A DNA stretch of 64,000 bases from Gaeumannomyces sp. JS-464 (GCA_002197995.1 NGZR01000001.1:4588001-4652000); one strand, 5' to 3'; counted from the stretch's first letter, positions 25,501 through 36,954 are shown. The notes: generated by a model not told the origin, from the sequence alone. Made by a program: numbers and translations.

Positions 25501-28188
25501 GACCGACCGGACCGGCGACTGACTGCACAAAGAGGAAGCCCGCCGGCCTTCGGACATGATCCGCAGTGAGACGGGTGATTGGGCGCCGACCGAGGGGGCC
25601 TGTCCTTGTCAGTCGAGCGCAATTTGCGATTCCATCCAGGATGCGGATGGGCGACAATTCTTTGCCCTCCTTGTTAGCCGCCAGCGTCGCGCGGCTGCAG
25701 AGAAATAAATGTTCAGTGACCTGACTGACGTTCATACCGGGCAAAAAGCCGACATGGATACACGCCCAGCAAACGCCAAACAATCTGCCTGGTGCGCGCA
25801 CCTGGTCGTGACCCAAACGACCAGCTTCGCCATCGCGGCTTACCATCGTGAGGAATTTCCCGAAGAAGCTCGTCGCAAGGCTGCACAAGGAGAACACGAA
25901 CCAAACAGAACCCTGCCGCCAATCAACGAATGGTTGGGACGAACATCCTGGCACGCAAGCGCGACGCCAATCCCCTGGGTCATCTGATCAAGCGCCCGCC
26001 GTGGGCGTCGCTATTTCTTTTTCGTTCAAAAACCTTGACCCTCCAGCCGTTTTCTGGTCGCGCCCTTTTGCGTGCTTTGGCTCCTTTAGCTCGCGTGGTG
26101 ACATGTCGGCTCACGTTACTTCGTGCTCCTTCAAGTTTCTATTCCTGGCGTTGCAATTGCCATGAGGAGCACACCCCGTCCAATGATGCATCAAATTCGC
26201 GCCGTGCGAGCCTGTGGGAACTCTTTTCCGATTCGACCACACTCGGAAGCATTGATCCATCCCAATGGCTACGTTAAGCGCCCGGAAGCGACACGCCATT
26301 CATCGTGGCCCGGTGCAGGCGTTGCCCGGGCCAGATGTTTGCCGTGCCGCATCTAAATATGGACGGCGGGGAGCCTGCCCGCTTCTCGAAAGGGAGCATA
26401 AGGAACCGAAGAATCGAAGAAGCCGAGCGTGCTGCCGTCTCTCTGCAGCCACGAAGCCCCGGACGTCTCCCGGCGGACCTCCAGGTTATTTCTGGGACAC
26501 ACGTCCATAGACCGCCTGTGGTTGCCGCTCCGAATAGCAACGCCACATCACACAACCTTTGACAGCAGCCGTCGAAAGCAACAGGATGACCGGACAAGCG
26601 AGCGGGTTTCCAAAACAGCACACGGTCAGGCACCAAGGGGATACTGATCTTGCATCGATGGCGACAATGCTCTCCTCCGCCCACCCACGCCATGAGACTT
26701 CCTCCTTCACCTAAAACACGAAATCAACATGCAAACGAGGTTCCCGGACTGAAACTGGGGAAACGAAGCCTGTTCCCATTGGTCCTTTGCATTGTGTAGG
26801 TACTGTGCCGCAATTCAAGCTCATGCGGGGAGAAAGACATCCTTGTGTCAGATCCCGACTTGTTCACATGTTTTCCACGACGTGATTTACATGCCTGGTA
26901 TCGTGGGTCCAGACGAGCGAAGAGAGAGCAGCCAGTTGAATATCAGGTTCGTAGGGGCATCTTGTGAATTCTCTCTGATGCTGCTCTTGCTATCCTCACT
27001 CATCTTGACCTCGGGGCTCGCGGTCTTTATACGGGCCCGTCTGATCTGCAGTCTTCAAAGCGACCAAGCACCGACTGCTGCACAGTTGTGCCATCTAGAT
27101 GCAAACCCGCCGACATGCTTAAATGCAGCTGCGTCGGCAGAGCCTCTAACCTGACAAAGATGGCCACCAGTCGAGTTCGGGAAAAAGGGGTGTTGTCACA
27201 GTGCCTGGCTTGCCGCTAACGGGACTAGTGAGTTCCCAGTGTCAGGTCGGCTGCTCGGCCCCTGAAGGCACCGATGGCCAGCACAGTACCTGCAGGCCTG
27301 TCCTGCCCGCACCAACAAAGATCTACAAATCAAGAGACAGCGGCAGGGACCGAGCAGGCGCCACAGGGCCACTTCTGTTCTCGTGTGCAATATTGAGCGC
27401 TTCGGGCTTCGGTTCGTCATCAGGGAGCAGCACGTCGCCGATAGGCTCGGCCGGCCCCTGCGCGCGCCGCGTATGCTTGGCAGTTAGAAGGAAAAAAAGA
27501 AAAGAAAAGAAAAAGAAGACGAAAACAACGCGAGGAAAAGGGGTGCCCTTGCTCTCACCGTCTTGTTTCGTTCTTCAGCAAGACGACACATCTCGACCCG
27601 TCGAGGCCGCGCGAGGCTGCGGAAGGAAGCAGAAACATTTAGACAGACAGGATCCCAACAAAGCGTTTCGCTCCTAAAGCCGCCCGTCAACCGCTTGGTG
27701 GGAGCGGTCTAGATAGGTATGTGGATTGATGACACGCAAAGCCGATGCCTCAGTCCAAGCCCAACCACCCTGTCCGTTCGCCGGCATTGTCGTCTCATCA
27801 CCAGTCCAAGGAATCCAGATACCAAAAAATCAACAGGCCCAGGAAATTGTCCAAGAGCCCTGTCTTCTAGCTTACATACGAACTTACGTGGGCTACTCTT
27901 CAATCCTGCAGATCGACCGATCCTGGGTCCTGGTCCAGGCTGCTGTAAGGTTCCCTTCCCTCCCTCTTCCCCTTTCGGCTGAGTCTACCTTTGATCTCCT
28001 CCCACATATAGCCACAGATCCGGGATTTTCCCAAGGCAGGAGAGCTGCCAAGCGTGCTATCGCACAAAACCTTGCTCTTAGAGACCCGACCCCGTTGCTG
28101 CTGCCGTTGTTGGTGGTGGAGGTGTGTGTCGAGCCCTGAGGAAAGTCGCACAGAAAGAGACAGAACTCCGCATATACCACCTGGCAGG
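22564..28188. other. Long gene-free interval, 5.6 kb
   Basis: Lies between the divergent start codons of the SH3 membrane protein and the DUF3112 protein. I find no ORF with a recognisable domain, no coherent exon chain and no transposon features. The longest frame (25358-25954, minus, 198 codons) has no family resemblance. The interval contains a 13-bp tandem duplication (24361-24386) and a purine-rich tract near 27489-27525. It could hold long upstream regulatory regions, long 5' UTRs or noncoding transcripts. None of these is shown by sequence. Confidence 0.4.
24361..24386. repeat. Two tandem copies of a 13-bp unit
   Basis: The unit ACGGACAGTAGGC occurs twice in direct succession. It is short and has no obvious function. 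Confidence 0.85.
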
Positions 28189-29931
28189 ATGGACCCTCCA
28201 CTGAGAGAAGATGATGGCCAGCCGGTTCGTTGCCCTTGTTATCCGGCTCCTCCCCCAGGGAATACTACTAACTCTACCCCACGGAAACAGATGCCACCCC
28301 CGGGACCACCATACCTCCCACTAGTGGCGACGCCGGGCGGGCGGGCGACGATGTCGGTTGACGTGCCGATCTGCGCTGCCCTGATCGCTCTCTTCCTCGC
28401 GGCGGGAGCGTCGCACCTGGTCGTGTTCGTGCGGAACATGTCCCGCGGCCACAAGTTTGTCTTCTCGGTCCTCCTCTTCGCCTTCTGCCTGGCCCGCACC
28501 GCCGCCCTCTCGGCCCGCATCGCCTCGGCCGCGCACCCGACCGACGCCCGCGTCGGCGTCGCCGCCACCGTCCTGCTCGCCGCGGGCGTGCTGCTTCTCT
28601 ACCTCGTCAACCTGCTTCTCGCCCAGCGCATCGTGCGCGCCCGCCGGCCCGACCTCGGCTGGCGGCCCGACGTGACCTGGGCCTTCCGCCTCGTCTTCGT
28701 CGGCGTCGGCGCCATGCTCGTCATGGTTGTCGCCGCCACCGTCCACTCCTTCTTCACCCCGGACCCGGCCGCCCGCGCCGCCGACCGCGTCGTCCAGCTC
28801 GTCGCCTCGACCAGCCTCGCCGTGCTCGCCTTCGCGCCAGCCCCCATCGTCGCGGCCGCGTCCGCGTGGCGGCCCCGCGGCGGCCAGCCCGCCCCCGAGC
28901 GCTTCGGCCAGGGCTCGCCCAGGACCCAGGCCGCGCTCGTCATCGGCACGTCGCTGCTGCTGGCCCTGGGCGCCGGGTTCAGGACGGGCGTCGCCTTCGA
29001 CCAGCGGCCACTCAGCGAGCCGGCTTGGTTCCACGGCCGCGGGCCCTTTTACGCCTTCAACCACGGAATCGAGCTCATCGTCGTCATCACGTACGCCGTC
29101 TTCCGCTTCGACCGTCGCCTCCACGTGCCCAACGGCAGCGCCGGGCCCGGTGACTATTCGCGGGCCGTTTTAAGGAGCGGGGACGAGGACAGAGAAAAGG
29201 GACCTGCAGCGGCTCTGGAGGCGGCAGGCAGCAGCATCGGGGGCGGCACCGGCGGCAGCGGAAAGCAGCGGGCAGCAGAGATGGGGGATCGGCAACGGCA
29301 GCAGCAGCAGGCGCTCGAGGGGCTCTTCGAGCTGCAGGGGGACGCGTTGACGATGACGGACAGCGCCAGGGGCACCAGGCCGCCGACGGCCCGCGACCGC
29401 GAAAAGGAGGTACGTGGCTCTTTCATCGAAGCCCTCACCGGCCCCAACTTCCCCGCGACCCCGACGACGACGACGACGAACACCACCACGACCGCCGGCG
29501 GGTCCGACGAGTCCGGCGGGGAGGGGATCGTGGCGGCGGCGGTGGCGGCGGCGGCGGCGAGCGCGGCCGCCCATGTCGACGCAGAAGCTGCTAGGCGCTC
29601 CGCCGCTGTCGCCGCCGCCACTGCAGCCGTCGCCCCGCGCGACGAGTACGGCGTCCCTGCCGACGACGACGACGGCGAAGGCGAGAGGCGGGAGAACCCA
29701 TCCCCCTTGCTCTTCCGCGCCGCGACGGCCCGCAGCAACAGCCCCGCCCCGCCGGGCTTCTTCCCGCCGACCCCGTCGTCGGCCGGATACGTGACCACGC
29801 CCGAGCCCGGAACCGCTACTAACGACTCTCGACGGAACTCGTGCCCGCCCACCGCACAGTGGGAAGAGCGCGCCAGGGATGAGCTGGAAAGGAGGGCGAG
29901 CCACGATCCGAGGCGGCGCTCCATGATGTAG
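28189..29931 (+). CDS. DUF3112-family seven-helix membrane protein (receptor-like)
   Basis: Single intact exon of 580 residues, starting at MDPPLREDDGQPVRC. The frame is open upstream to 28054, but that part reads like a leader. After about 50 residues come seven hydrophobic segments, for example VPICAALIALFLAAGASHLV, VGVAATVLLAAGVLLLYLVN, FRLVFVGVGAMLVMVVAATV and AALVIGTSLLLALGAGF, with an F-N-H-G-I-E-L segment in the last helix (FYAFNHGIELIVVITYAVF). This pattern matches the fungal DUF3112 family, often named family-C-like GPCR in automatic annotation, although ligand and coupling are unknown. The cytosolic tail (about 240 residues) is low-complexity: Gln runs near 29300, a Thr run near 29465-29500, an Ala-rich stretch near 29530-29640 and acidic clusters. 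It has very high GC and strong third-position C/G bias, yet no frame break. Confidence 0.82.
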   Translation: MDPPLREDDGQPVRCPCYPAPPPGNTTNSTPRKQMPPPGPPYLPLVATPGGRATMSVDVPICAALIALFLAAGASHLVVFVRNMSRGHKFVFSVLLFAFCLARTAALSARIASAAHPTDARVGVAATVLLAAGVLLLYLVNLLLAQRIVRARRPDLGWRPDVTWAFRLVFVGVGAMLVMVVAATVHSFFTPDPAARAADRVVQLVASTSLAVLAFAPAPIVAAASAWRPRGGQPAPERFGQGSPRTQAALVIGTSLLLALGAGFRTGVAFDQRPLSEPAWFHGRGPFYAFNHGIELIVVITYAVFRFDRRLHVPNGSAGPGDYSRAVLRSGDEDREKGPAAALEAAGSSIGGGTGGSGKQRAAEMGDRQRQQQQALEGLFELQGDALTMTDSARGTRPPTARDREKEVRGSFIEALTGPNFPATPTTTTTNTTTTAGGSDESGGEGIVAAAVAAAAASAAAHVDAEAARRSAAVAAATAAVAPRDEYGVPADDDDGEGERRENPSPLLFRAATARSNSPAPPGFFPPTPSSAGYVTTPEPGTATNDSRRNSCPPTAQWEERARDELERRASHDPRRRSMM

Positions 29932-31231
29932 GAGTTGGGAAATGTCGGGATTCCCTTCGGTGTTGTTGTTTCATCTGTGGAGACATGAGGAGATTGTCTT
30001 GCATGAGCCTGGCCCTCCTTTAGACTTGTGTTTTCAAAGACTCTAGATGCGGTAATTGTTGGGGTCGGGAGACAGCGAGAAGAGGTGTAAAGCGATAGTG
30101 GCATGGTCATTCCATACTTGATCCTGCTGGGCGGACGGCGATTTGTGACGAGGAGAGTGTGGTATGATTAATCATGATAGAAGACATGCGCTGGATGTTG
30201 AACGAATGAACCTCTCTCTCTCTATATATATAATATATATATATATATATTATACCTTGAGCTTGCTTCCTCCACCCGACCCTCCCCGAGTCCCATTTGG
30301 ACATGAGAGAAGACAGCCTCCTTCCCAAGACTATAGTTAAATATCTGCCCAATACTAAAACTATTTGCAATCCTTATTCACATCCTCCTTGGGCACCCAT
30401 CTACGGCGGTCTAATGAAAATCTGCAATTCGACAATGCTCATTGGACCCCAATTCCCGAATTTATCCTGGATGTCTCTTTTTTATTTATTTCCTGTATAT
30501 TTCCCTAGCTATTTCCCATTCCTTGTCCAGTTTACTATGTCCTTTGCTTCCATCTCCTTTGTTGTTGCCTATATCCTTCCTTATTTCCTGCAGTTTATGT
30601 TCAAGGACTGCAGGCTTTTATTTAGGGAATACGCCATTGTTTCGGACGAACTCGGGGGCCAACCACCCAGCTGGAGGCAATCGATCAGCATCGGACATTG
30701 CCATTCGTGGATACGGGCGTCCAAATCCTCTCTGCATCTCTGGAAAAACGAGCCACTTGCGTCATCATGATGACCGCCTTGGCATGTCCTGCAGACGATC
30801 CAACCCCGATTCGCATCCCCGCAACCCACACAGCCATGATGATATCCGAGGGAATGCCCAAGTGCCAGAGCAAGAATGACTGCCAGAAGCAGTATGATGA
30901 TCTCGTGACTCCGAATATCAAATGGGAGTTGGCGACTGCCGTGTCTTCGGGCCAGACTCCTGCTAGGCCGGTATTTGTGGTTACAGCAAGGATTTACGCC
31001 TTTTTGTGTATTGCTGCTCGATGATATAGCATATATATCCCGGACTAAAGAATAAGGACATTGCAATACAGATCGAGTCGGCAAGACACAGGCCTGATAC
31101 TTACGATCCTTGGAGTAGTGAAAGATCTCGGCGACTTTGTATCAACCTCCTCGTCTCCTCCAACCGAATGCCCGGACAAGCTTGACCATCCCACTACCCA
31201 ACATATCACACGGCTCTTTTCAGCCAAGGCA
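29932..31231. other. Intergenic with AT-rich patch
   Basis: About 1.3 kb between two plus-strand genes. The section from roughly 30170 to 30620 is distinctly AT-rich compared with the rest and includes a CT/TA microsatellite. A minus-strand frame at 30581-31084 has one hydrophobic segment and a CxxC..CxxC pattern but is not convincing enough to call (see findings). Confidence 0.45.
30211..30254. repeat. CT then TA dinucleotide microsatellite
   Basis: A CT repeat (about 30211-30222) runs directly into TA repeats with a single interruption (about 30223-30254). Confidence 0.9.
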
Positions 31232-31808
31232 ATGTCGCCCATCCCATCAAGAACAACATCCCTGCTGCGCCGTCAGGTTGTCACCACGGCGCCAAACGAC
31301 GATATCGGCCGTGACCCGGGCGCCATAGCCGGCATCGTCATCGGATCCATCGTTGGTGTGCTGCTTCTCGTGTTAGTACCCCTCCCGCTTCTCTCTCTAC
31401 CCTCTTGACGACTCCTCACCCGCCCCCGACCAGGCAGCATGAAAACACAAACCCCCTTCCTGAAACTGACCTCGCCACGCACCACACAGGTGGATCATCA
31501 GCTCCTGCACCGCCGGCAGGCTGGGCTCCCCGCCCCAGCAGCACATCAGCAGCCGGCCCCGATCCCGGTCCGTGCACTCGAGGTACTCGGACGACGACCA
31601 CCACTACCATCACCACCGTCGCTACCACGACGGACACAGACACCGCAGCAGCAGCAGACGCCACAGCCACAGCCACAGCGCCGGGCCCCGGCACCACAGC
31701 AGGCGCCGGTCGTCTTCTGCTCGGCCTGTCATGGTCGAGACGAGGGCTCCGGCGCCGGTTTATGTGTATGATACCCGGAGAGGCCGATCGCTGCGTGGGG
31801 ATTATTGA
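31232..31808 (+). CDS. Small single-span membrane protein with histidine/serine/arginine-rich tail
   Basis: Two exons, 31232-31371 and 31490-31808, joined over a 118-bp intron (GTTAGT..ACACAG), give 152 residues in an unbroken frame. The N-terminal 30 residues are polar (MSPIPSRTTSLLRRQ). One membrane span, AIAGIVIGSIVGVLLLV, is completed across the splice junction by WII, and its small-xxx-small spacing could favour helix packing. The C-terminal 100 residues are very rich in His, Ser and Arg: 15 histidines, with DDDHHYHHHRRYHDGHRHR and RRHSHSHS as densest parts. The end is APVYVYDTRRGRSLRGDY. There is no signal peptide, so a type III or N-out orientation is possible. I do not recognise a named family. 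Similar small anchor-plus-basic-tail proteins are common in Sordariomycetes. Metal binding by the tail is a guess from composition. Confidence 0.72.
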
Positions 31809-32148
31809 TGACTGGGTGTACTTGTATGGATTTTGTCGTCAGGCACACTTCTTTCACGACGGCGAGTTTATGCAACAGTTTAATCGAACATCTGGTACAC
31901 GGCCTCGTATCGGCTGTAATTTCAACTCTTCTACTTTGGTTCATGTTTCATTATATCAGAGAGTGAGGGTGTTTCAATGTATCTGCACTGGTGGAAACTG
32001 TCCTCGAGGCCCCACCACACTTGGAGGAAGGGATTGAAATCACCGAACATGTTTCTATATAATCCATCCAGGATATATGTGTAGACCAAAGATGGCCGCA
32101 CAGGAATGTACCCAACCCAACATCGTTACACCCAACAGAAATCCAGCC
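31809..32148. other. Convergent intergenic region
   Basis: 3' flanks of the small membrane protein (plus) and the CLC channel (minus). Nothing further seen. Confidence 0.5.
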
Positions 32149-35100
32149 TCATCTACTCGTCAGCTCCACCCCTTCCTCGTGCCCGATGTCTTCGGTGCCA
32201 TCCAGGATCTGCCCACTGCCTTCGTGGTCATGGTCTTCCCCGACCATGCCGCCCCGTCCTCTTGCGGGCCGAGGCTCGTCGAAGCTCCCACTTAGCCGGA
32301 TACGCCCTCCAGACGCGAGCGACACCTTGTCGCCCACCCACCAGGCTGCACCCCTGAGGAGGAACCAGATGCGCTCCTGCCTGTCGTCGCCGCGGGAGCC
32401 GTTGCTGACGTGACCGCTCTCGGCCGCCTCGGCCTTGAACTGGTACTTTAGGCAGTCCTTGACCGTGACGAGGCCCAACAGCCGTCCGCGGTGCTCGATC
32501 AGGATCACTCGCGGGCCAATCTTCCGGAACAGTTCCATGACCGTCTCCAGCGGCAGTCGTGGTGTACCGTCACCGGTGTCGGGTCAACATACCTCGAGAA
32601 GTTGACCGCGCCACTAGGGTCACCACCGCCAACGCTGGCGCCCAAGTCTTCTAAAGTGTTGCCGCTGAGTGCCGTGGTGGGCGTTATCGGCGTCGCCGAG
32701 ATACGTCTTGTAGGCGGCAAAAACGTGCACCTGGCTGAAGGTCTGATGCGGTTCTCGCGCTTGACCCTGTCGACCGCATAGCGCAGCTCTGTGCGTCCAA
32801 TGAATCCGACCAGGATTCGTCCGGGTCGAGAGCCTTCGGGGCCAGCGCTGGCGCCGATACCATCGGCCAGTGTGTCGGCTATGCTGGCACTGTCATCGCC
32901 CCTGACATCGTCCTCAACAACCGGGAAGCCCTGGTAGTTGTCCTTGTCGAGCAGGCGCTCGACCGCGTCCATGGTCATGCCTGACACAGGAATGGCGTCG
33001 ACGTCGGACGTCATGACAGCCGACACGGGCACTCCGAAGTTGTGTTCCTCCTTGCTGTCCAGATAAGGGAAGCCGCTGAACCAAATCATGCGGTCTGCAA
33101 TGCCGCCCTTGCCACACATGTCGCTGACTGCCTTTGTGATCCCGACCACGATCATGGTCGGGAGGATGTAGTTGAGCGCGCCCGTGAGCTCGAACATGAT
33201 GACGACGACGGATACTGTGATGTGCATGATGCCGCTCAGAGCCGCCGCAGCGCCTAGGAACGCGTACGTCCCGGGGTTATGCACGGCACATCCGGCTGGC
33301 ATGAAGAGAAGAAGACACTGCCCGGGTACGCCTCCTGAAGTGCCTGCACCACCGTTCCGACAGCTCGGCCAAACGATGCGCCGATGGCCATGGACGGCAC
33401 GAAGATGCCTGCGGGAACCTTGCACCCGTACGAGATAATGACGAAGAAGACGCGCAGCACTGTTGCGATGACCAGGGACATTATGTTCCAGCCCCGGTTC
33501 TTGGGCTCACACAGGCCATGGTAGTCCTCTGCGCCTTCGCACTCCAGGAACAGAATCTCCATGCTCTCCGTCATCTCGATGCGGAGGAAGGCGTTGGGGT
33601 AGCAGATGATGGCCGTGGCGGCGGCCAAAAGCGTCGCCTCAAGGATGGCGTGCTGCGATAGGTACTTTTTGCGGAAGGCCTGAACGCGCAAGTTCCACTT
33701 GATGACAAAGGCGCCGTAGAGACCGCCGAAAATGCCGATGATGGCGAAGAAGGCTACCTCGAAGAAGTGCCATGAGCGGTCATAATGGACCTGAAACATG
33801 ACCAACTGGCCGGTGCGGAACGGGTTCATGGCGGCCAGCACGGCCGTGGCGACGAGGGCGCAGAAGTAGCTACGCCACAGTGTCTTGAGCGGGAAGTAGC
33901 TCGACATTTCTTCGAGCGAGAATAGAACGCCGCCGATGGGGCTTCCAAAGGCAACGGCCACACGGCGGCGGCGCAAGCGCTGAGAATCTCGCGCGTCTTG
34001 GATGCATTGCGGCGGTACTTTGCGAACATGCGCGATATGACGTTGCCCGTGCAGACGGCGTAGTGCACGCTTGGGCCCTCCTTGCCCACCGACAGGCCGG
34101 AACCGATGGCAAGCGGTAGACAGATCGATTTGATAAGCAGCGTCCAGAATCCGAGGAAGCCCTTCATCACGAACCCCGCGATAATGCACTTGATCTCCGA
34201 TATACCAGAGCCGGCCGCGTAAGGGGCAAAAGCCTTGACAAGCGTTGCCGCGGTGAACGCGAACAGGGTCTAAAAAGTCAGCACTCGTGGGTGTATAATG
34301 GCGACGTTTTGTATCGCCTGTAAGCACATGGGAAATGTCGGCGCTCGTTGTCTTACCGCGAAGAGGATGTAGATGATGTAGTTTATGGGCCCGAAGCCCG
34401 TCCACGGCTGCCAGTCCGCACAACCTGCTCCCCGAAGCCGCCGCCCGTCAGCCAAGTGCCCCGGGGGTCGCAACGCTGCATGCATGGTGTACCAACCGTT
34501 GTCCTCTCCCCAGCAGCAAAAGTTCTCGTTCAGATAGAAGGCGGTCTTGCAGTGGCCCAGCTTGATGTCGGATAGCCACTCGGTGACGATGTTGAGGAAA
34601 GCGGCATTGAGCCCGATGGCGGCGCCGATGATAGTGACGACGATCCAACCCTGGGCTGCCTCGTACGATTCGGCCGCCCAGCTTCTCCAGCCTACGTAGC
34701 TGTTGTCATAGACACTAGCCTGCCGCCGCCGCCGCCGCGCGTTCCTGCGGAGCTGCTCGCGCGCCGCATCTTGCACCCAATCTGCGTCGGATGGGGGGTT
34801 CTAAGGTCAGCCAGGGAATCTGGTGCCGGGCGACACCGGCATGCTATCCTCCTGAGCGAGGCCGTCGCGGCGGGGCGCATGATTGTACCTATCGTTGTGA
34901 AGTCCTGTGGTGTTCGCGCGCATCGTTAGCGTCGGGGTTGCTCAGCTCATCACACAGCGGCGGACGGCAGAGACAGTTCACACCTCATATCTTTTGATCT
35001 CTGCGATCTCCTCCTCGATCTGATGTTCTGCGGCGACGCCCGGCTCGTCAGAGATCTCACCCCTCTCGGCGGTGGAGAAGGCAGTCGAGAGGCGGTTGGT

Positions 35101-35166
35101 GAGGGTCGGGCGGCGTGATGGCTGCTGGTGGACGTCGGAGGAGTAGGAGGATGTTCTGGAGTTCAT
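32149..35166 (-). CDS. CLC-family chloride channel/antiporter, Gef1-like (three frame breaks)
   Basis: Intracellular chloride transporter of Golgi/vacuole type. Exons: 35166-34984 (soluble N-terminus), a 16-nt exon 34904-34889 (DFTTI), 34781-34357, and 34269-32149. Diagnostic motifs: [14 protein letters not shown], then [15 protein letters not shown] with the gating or proton glutamate in [25 protein letters not shown], and [20 protein letters not shown]. Two CBS domains follow: [20 protein letters not shown] and [24 protein letters not shown] sequence at the end. The glutamate in GKEGP suggests Cl-/H+ exchange rather than a pure channel, by analogy with the family. Frame breaks lie near 33968, 33288 (run of three G where four fit) and 32580. 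Each behaves as a one-base deletion, and restoring all three gives 916 codons. It is divergent from DPB3, with 872 bp between start codons. Confidence 0.92.
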
Positions 35167-36038
35167 GGTATGCGCCGCGCGAACATGGCTAGTTGTGGAC
35201 TGCGGCCTGGTAGCGAGACGGAGCGGACGGGCGATGCGGTCCTCGAATTGGGTGAGAGAATGGTGTGTCTTTCCGCTGCTGTCTCGGTTATCAGATCGCC
35301 CAATATCTTGACGTGGGTTCCGCGAAGCTCCTGGCCGGATCTAGCCCAGTCCTATTGACCTTGAATCCTGCAGCCACTTTGATGATCGACTGCAGCGACG
35401 TGCGCGGTTACCGAATGCAGTTACGTAAGGGCTGGGGACTCCACTTCCGATCCTACGGTTGGCTACACATATCGGCTTGGCATAAAGCTTGAGTGGGGAG
35501 GACAGGAGGTTCGTGACAGGCGATTTTCAGACCATCCAACAACGAAAGGAGTGTAGGCACGTAGGGTCTTTGCGGATTGTTGCATGCTACATACAGCGCA
35601 GGTAACTAGGATGGCATATCCTCCATATTTTGTTACATTTCGTGGCATTGCCAAAGGTGCTCAGTTCTCTCTGCGGGCAGCCAAAGAATTCTCCTCCTGT
35701 GCCGTTGCTTCCTGCCTCGGAGCCGCGGACGTCGGTACCTGCCCATGTAAACTCATGGCGGGCGGGCAAAGAGTGGGCCTAGCGCCCGCCGTGGCATCGC
35801 TTTTGGCATCGCGTCACCGGCAAGAGACGAGCCTCGACGCGTGACGGTATCTGCACTTTACAGGTTCTCGCGACTTCGTGGGTGCGACTGCGGAAGCTCT
35901 CGGCAGCTGATACCTTTGTTTGATATCCATCCACCTTATTTCAGCACAATTTTGCCCTGAAAATCACCGGTCGATCCATTTATTTCGGCGGTCCCGGCAC
36001 TGGAAAGGGATCGTGATTCTTGCTGTCCTCATTCCCCC
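35167..36038. promoter_or_regulatory. Divergent promoter region CLC/DPB3
   Basis: Start codons of both neighbours point away from this 872-bp interval, so it must hold both promoters and 5' leaders. No clear core promoter element is recognised. Confidence 0.45.
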
Positions 36039-36954
36039 ATGCCTTACAACACGACAGCAATCCCTCCCCGGAGGGAGGCTACGGGCCAGACTCAACTCCC
36101 ATGTAAGCTCGTCTTGCTTGCATTCATGTCTGCCGCGTGAAATCTCTGACCTGGTGTATTTGGCCAAGTGACGAGGGTGAAGAAGATTGTAGCCCTCGAC
36201 CCGGATATCAACGTGTGCTCCAACAATGCAGCCTTCATCATAACGCTCGCCACGGTAAGATGGACATGCATATCGGCTGGCAAATCTAATGGGCTCCGTA
36301 CTCATGCCGTTGTTCATTCAGGAGATGTTCATCCAGCACATTGCGGGCGAAGCACACAATATGGCCAAGATGGACCGCAAGCCCAGGCGAAACATTCAAT
36401 ACAAGGACTTGTGTAAGCCCTCCTGAAACCCCGTCACCAAGAAGCCCCAGGCTGGTTCCCGGTGCGATATTGACAGCAAGCCGCCATCCTTTTATTTTCG
36501 TGCGTGTGTCACTGCAGCCAACGCGGTCCAGCACCAGGAAAACCTAGAGTTCCTGCAGGACATCGTCCCCAAGACGATACCCTACAAACAGATCAGGGAG
36601 CAGGCCGCGGCGACCCAGGCCAAGCTCAGGGGCGACAGGCCCAGCGACGGCGTGGAAAACGCCGGCGAGGGAGACTCCCAGCTGGCCGCCGCAGCGCCCA
36701 ACGGCAAGCGCCAGAAGTCGTCTGCCGTCAACGGCAAAGGGGCTGCTCACCGCCAGAGCAACGGCGCCTCCGTCAAGGGTGGTGCCGCGGGTGGCGCTAC
36801 CGCTTCGTCTTCTGGTACTGCCGGCGTTAATGGCCACCGCGCCAGCATCCTATCCGAGGACGATCCTAGCGCTCAGCTGGAGCTTGAGATGAGGCAGGCG
36901 GGCCGCAAGGGCGGCGGTCATGATGAGGACGACGATGTCGAGATGACTGGTTAG
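36039..36954 (+). CDS. DPB3: Histone-fold subunit of DNA polymerase epsilon, Dpb3-like (CBF/NF-YC fold)
   Basis: Small histone-fold protein that pairs with Dpb4 in polymerase epsilon, or in the ISW2/CHRAC remodeller for the paralogue Dls1. Four exons: 36039-36102, 36169-36254, 36322-36412 and 36518-36954, total 678 nt or 225 residues, all phases consistent and no frame break. After a 20-residue basic leader the histone fold reads LTRVKKIVALDPDINVCSNN, AAFIITLAT, EMFIQHIAGEAHNMAKMDR and RRNIQYKDLSNAVQHQENLE, with the helix order of CBF/NF-YC family members. FLQDIVPKTIPYKQIREQ ends the conserved part. The tail is low-complexity (Ala, Gly, Ser) and ends in an acidic GGHDEDDDVEMTG. The introns are 66, 67 and 105 bp. 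Distinguishing Dpb3 from Dls1 or Chrac needs a phylogeny. Confidence 0.88.

Noticed and set aside
25358..25954. 198-codon minus-strand open frame in the large gap
   Set aside because: No domain, no matching intron signals, and composition unlike the supported genes; length alone is not enough.
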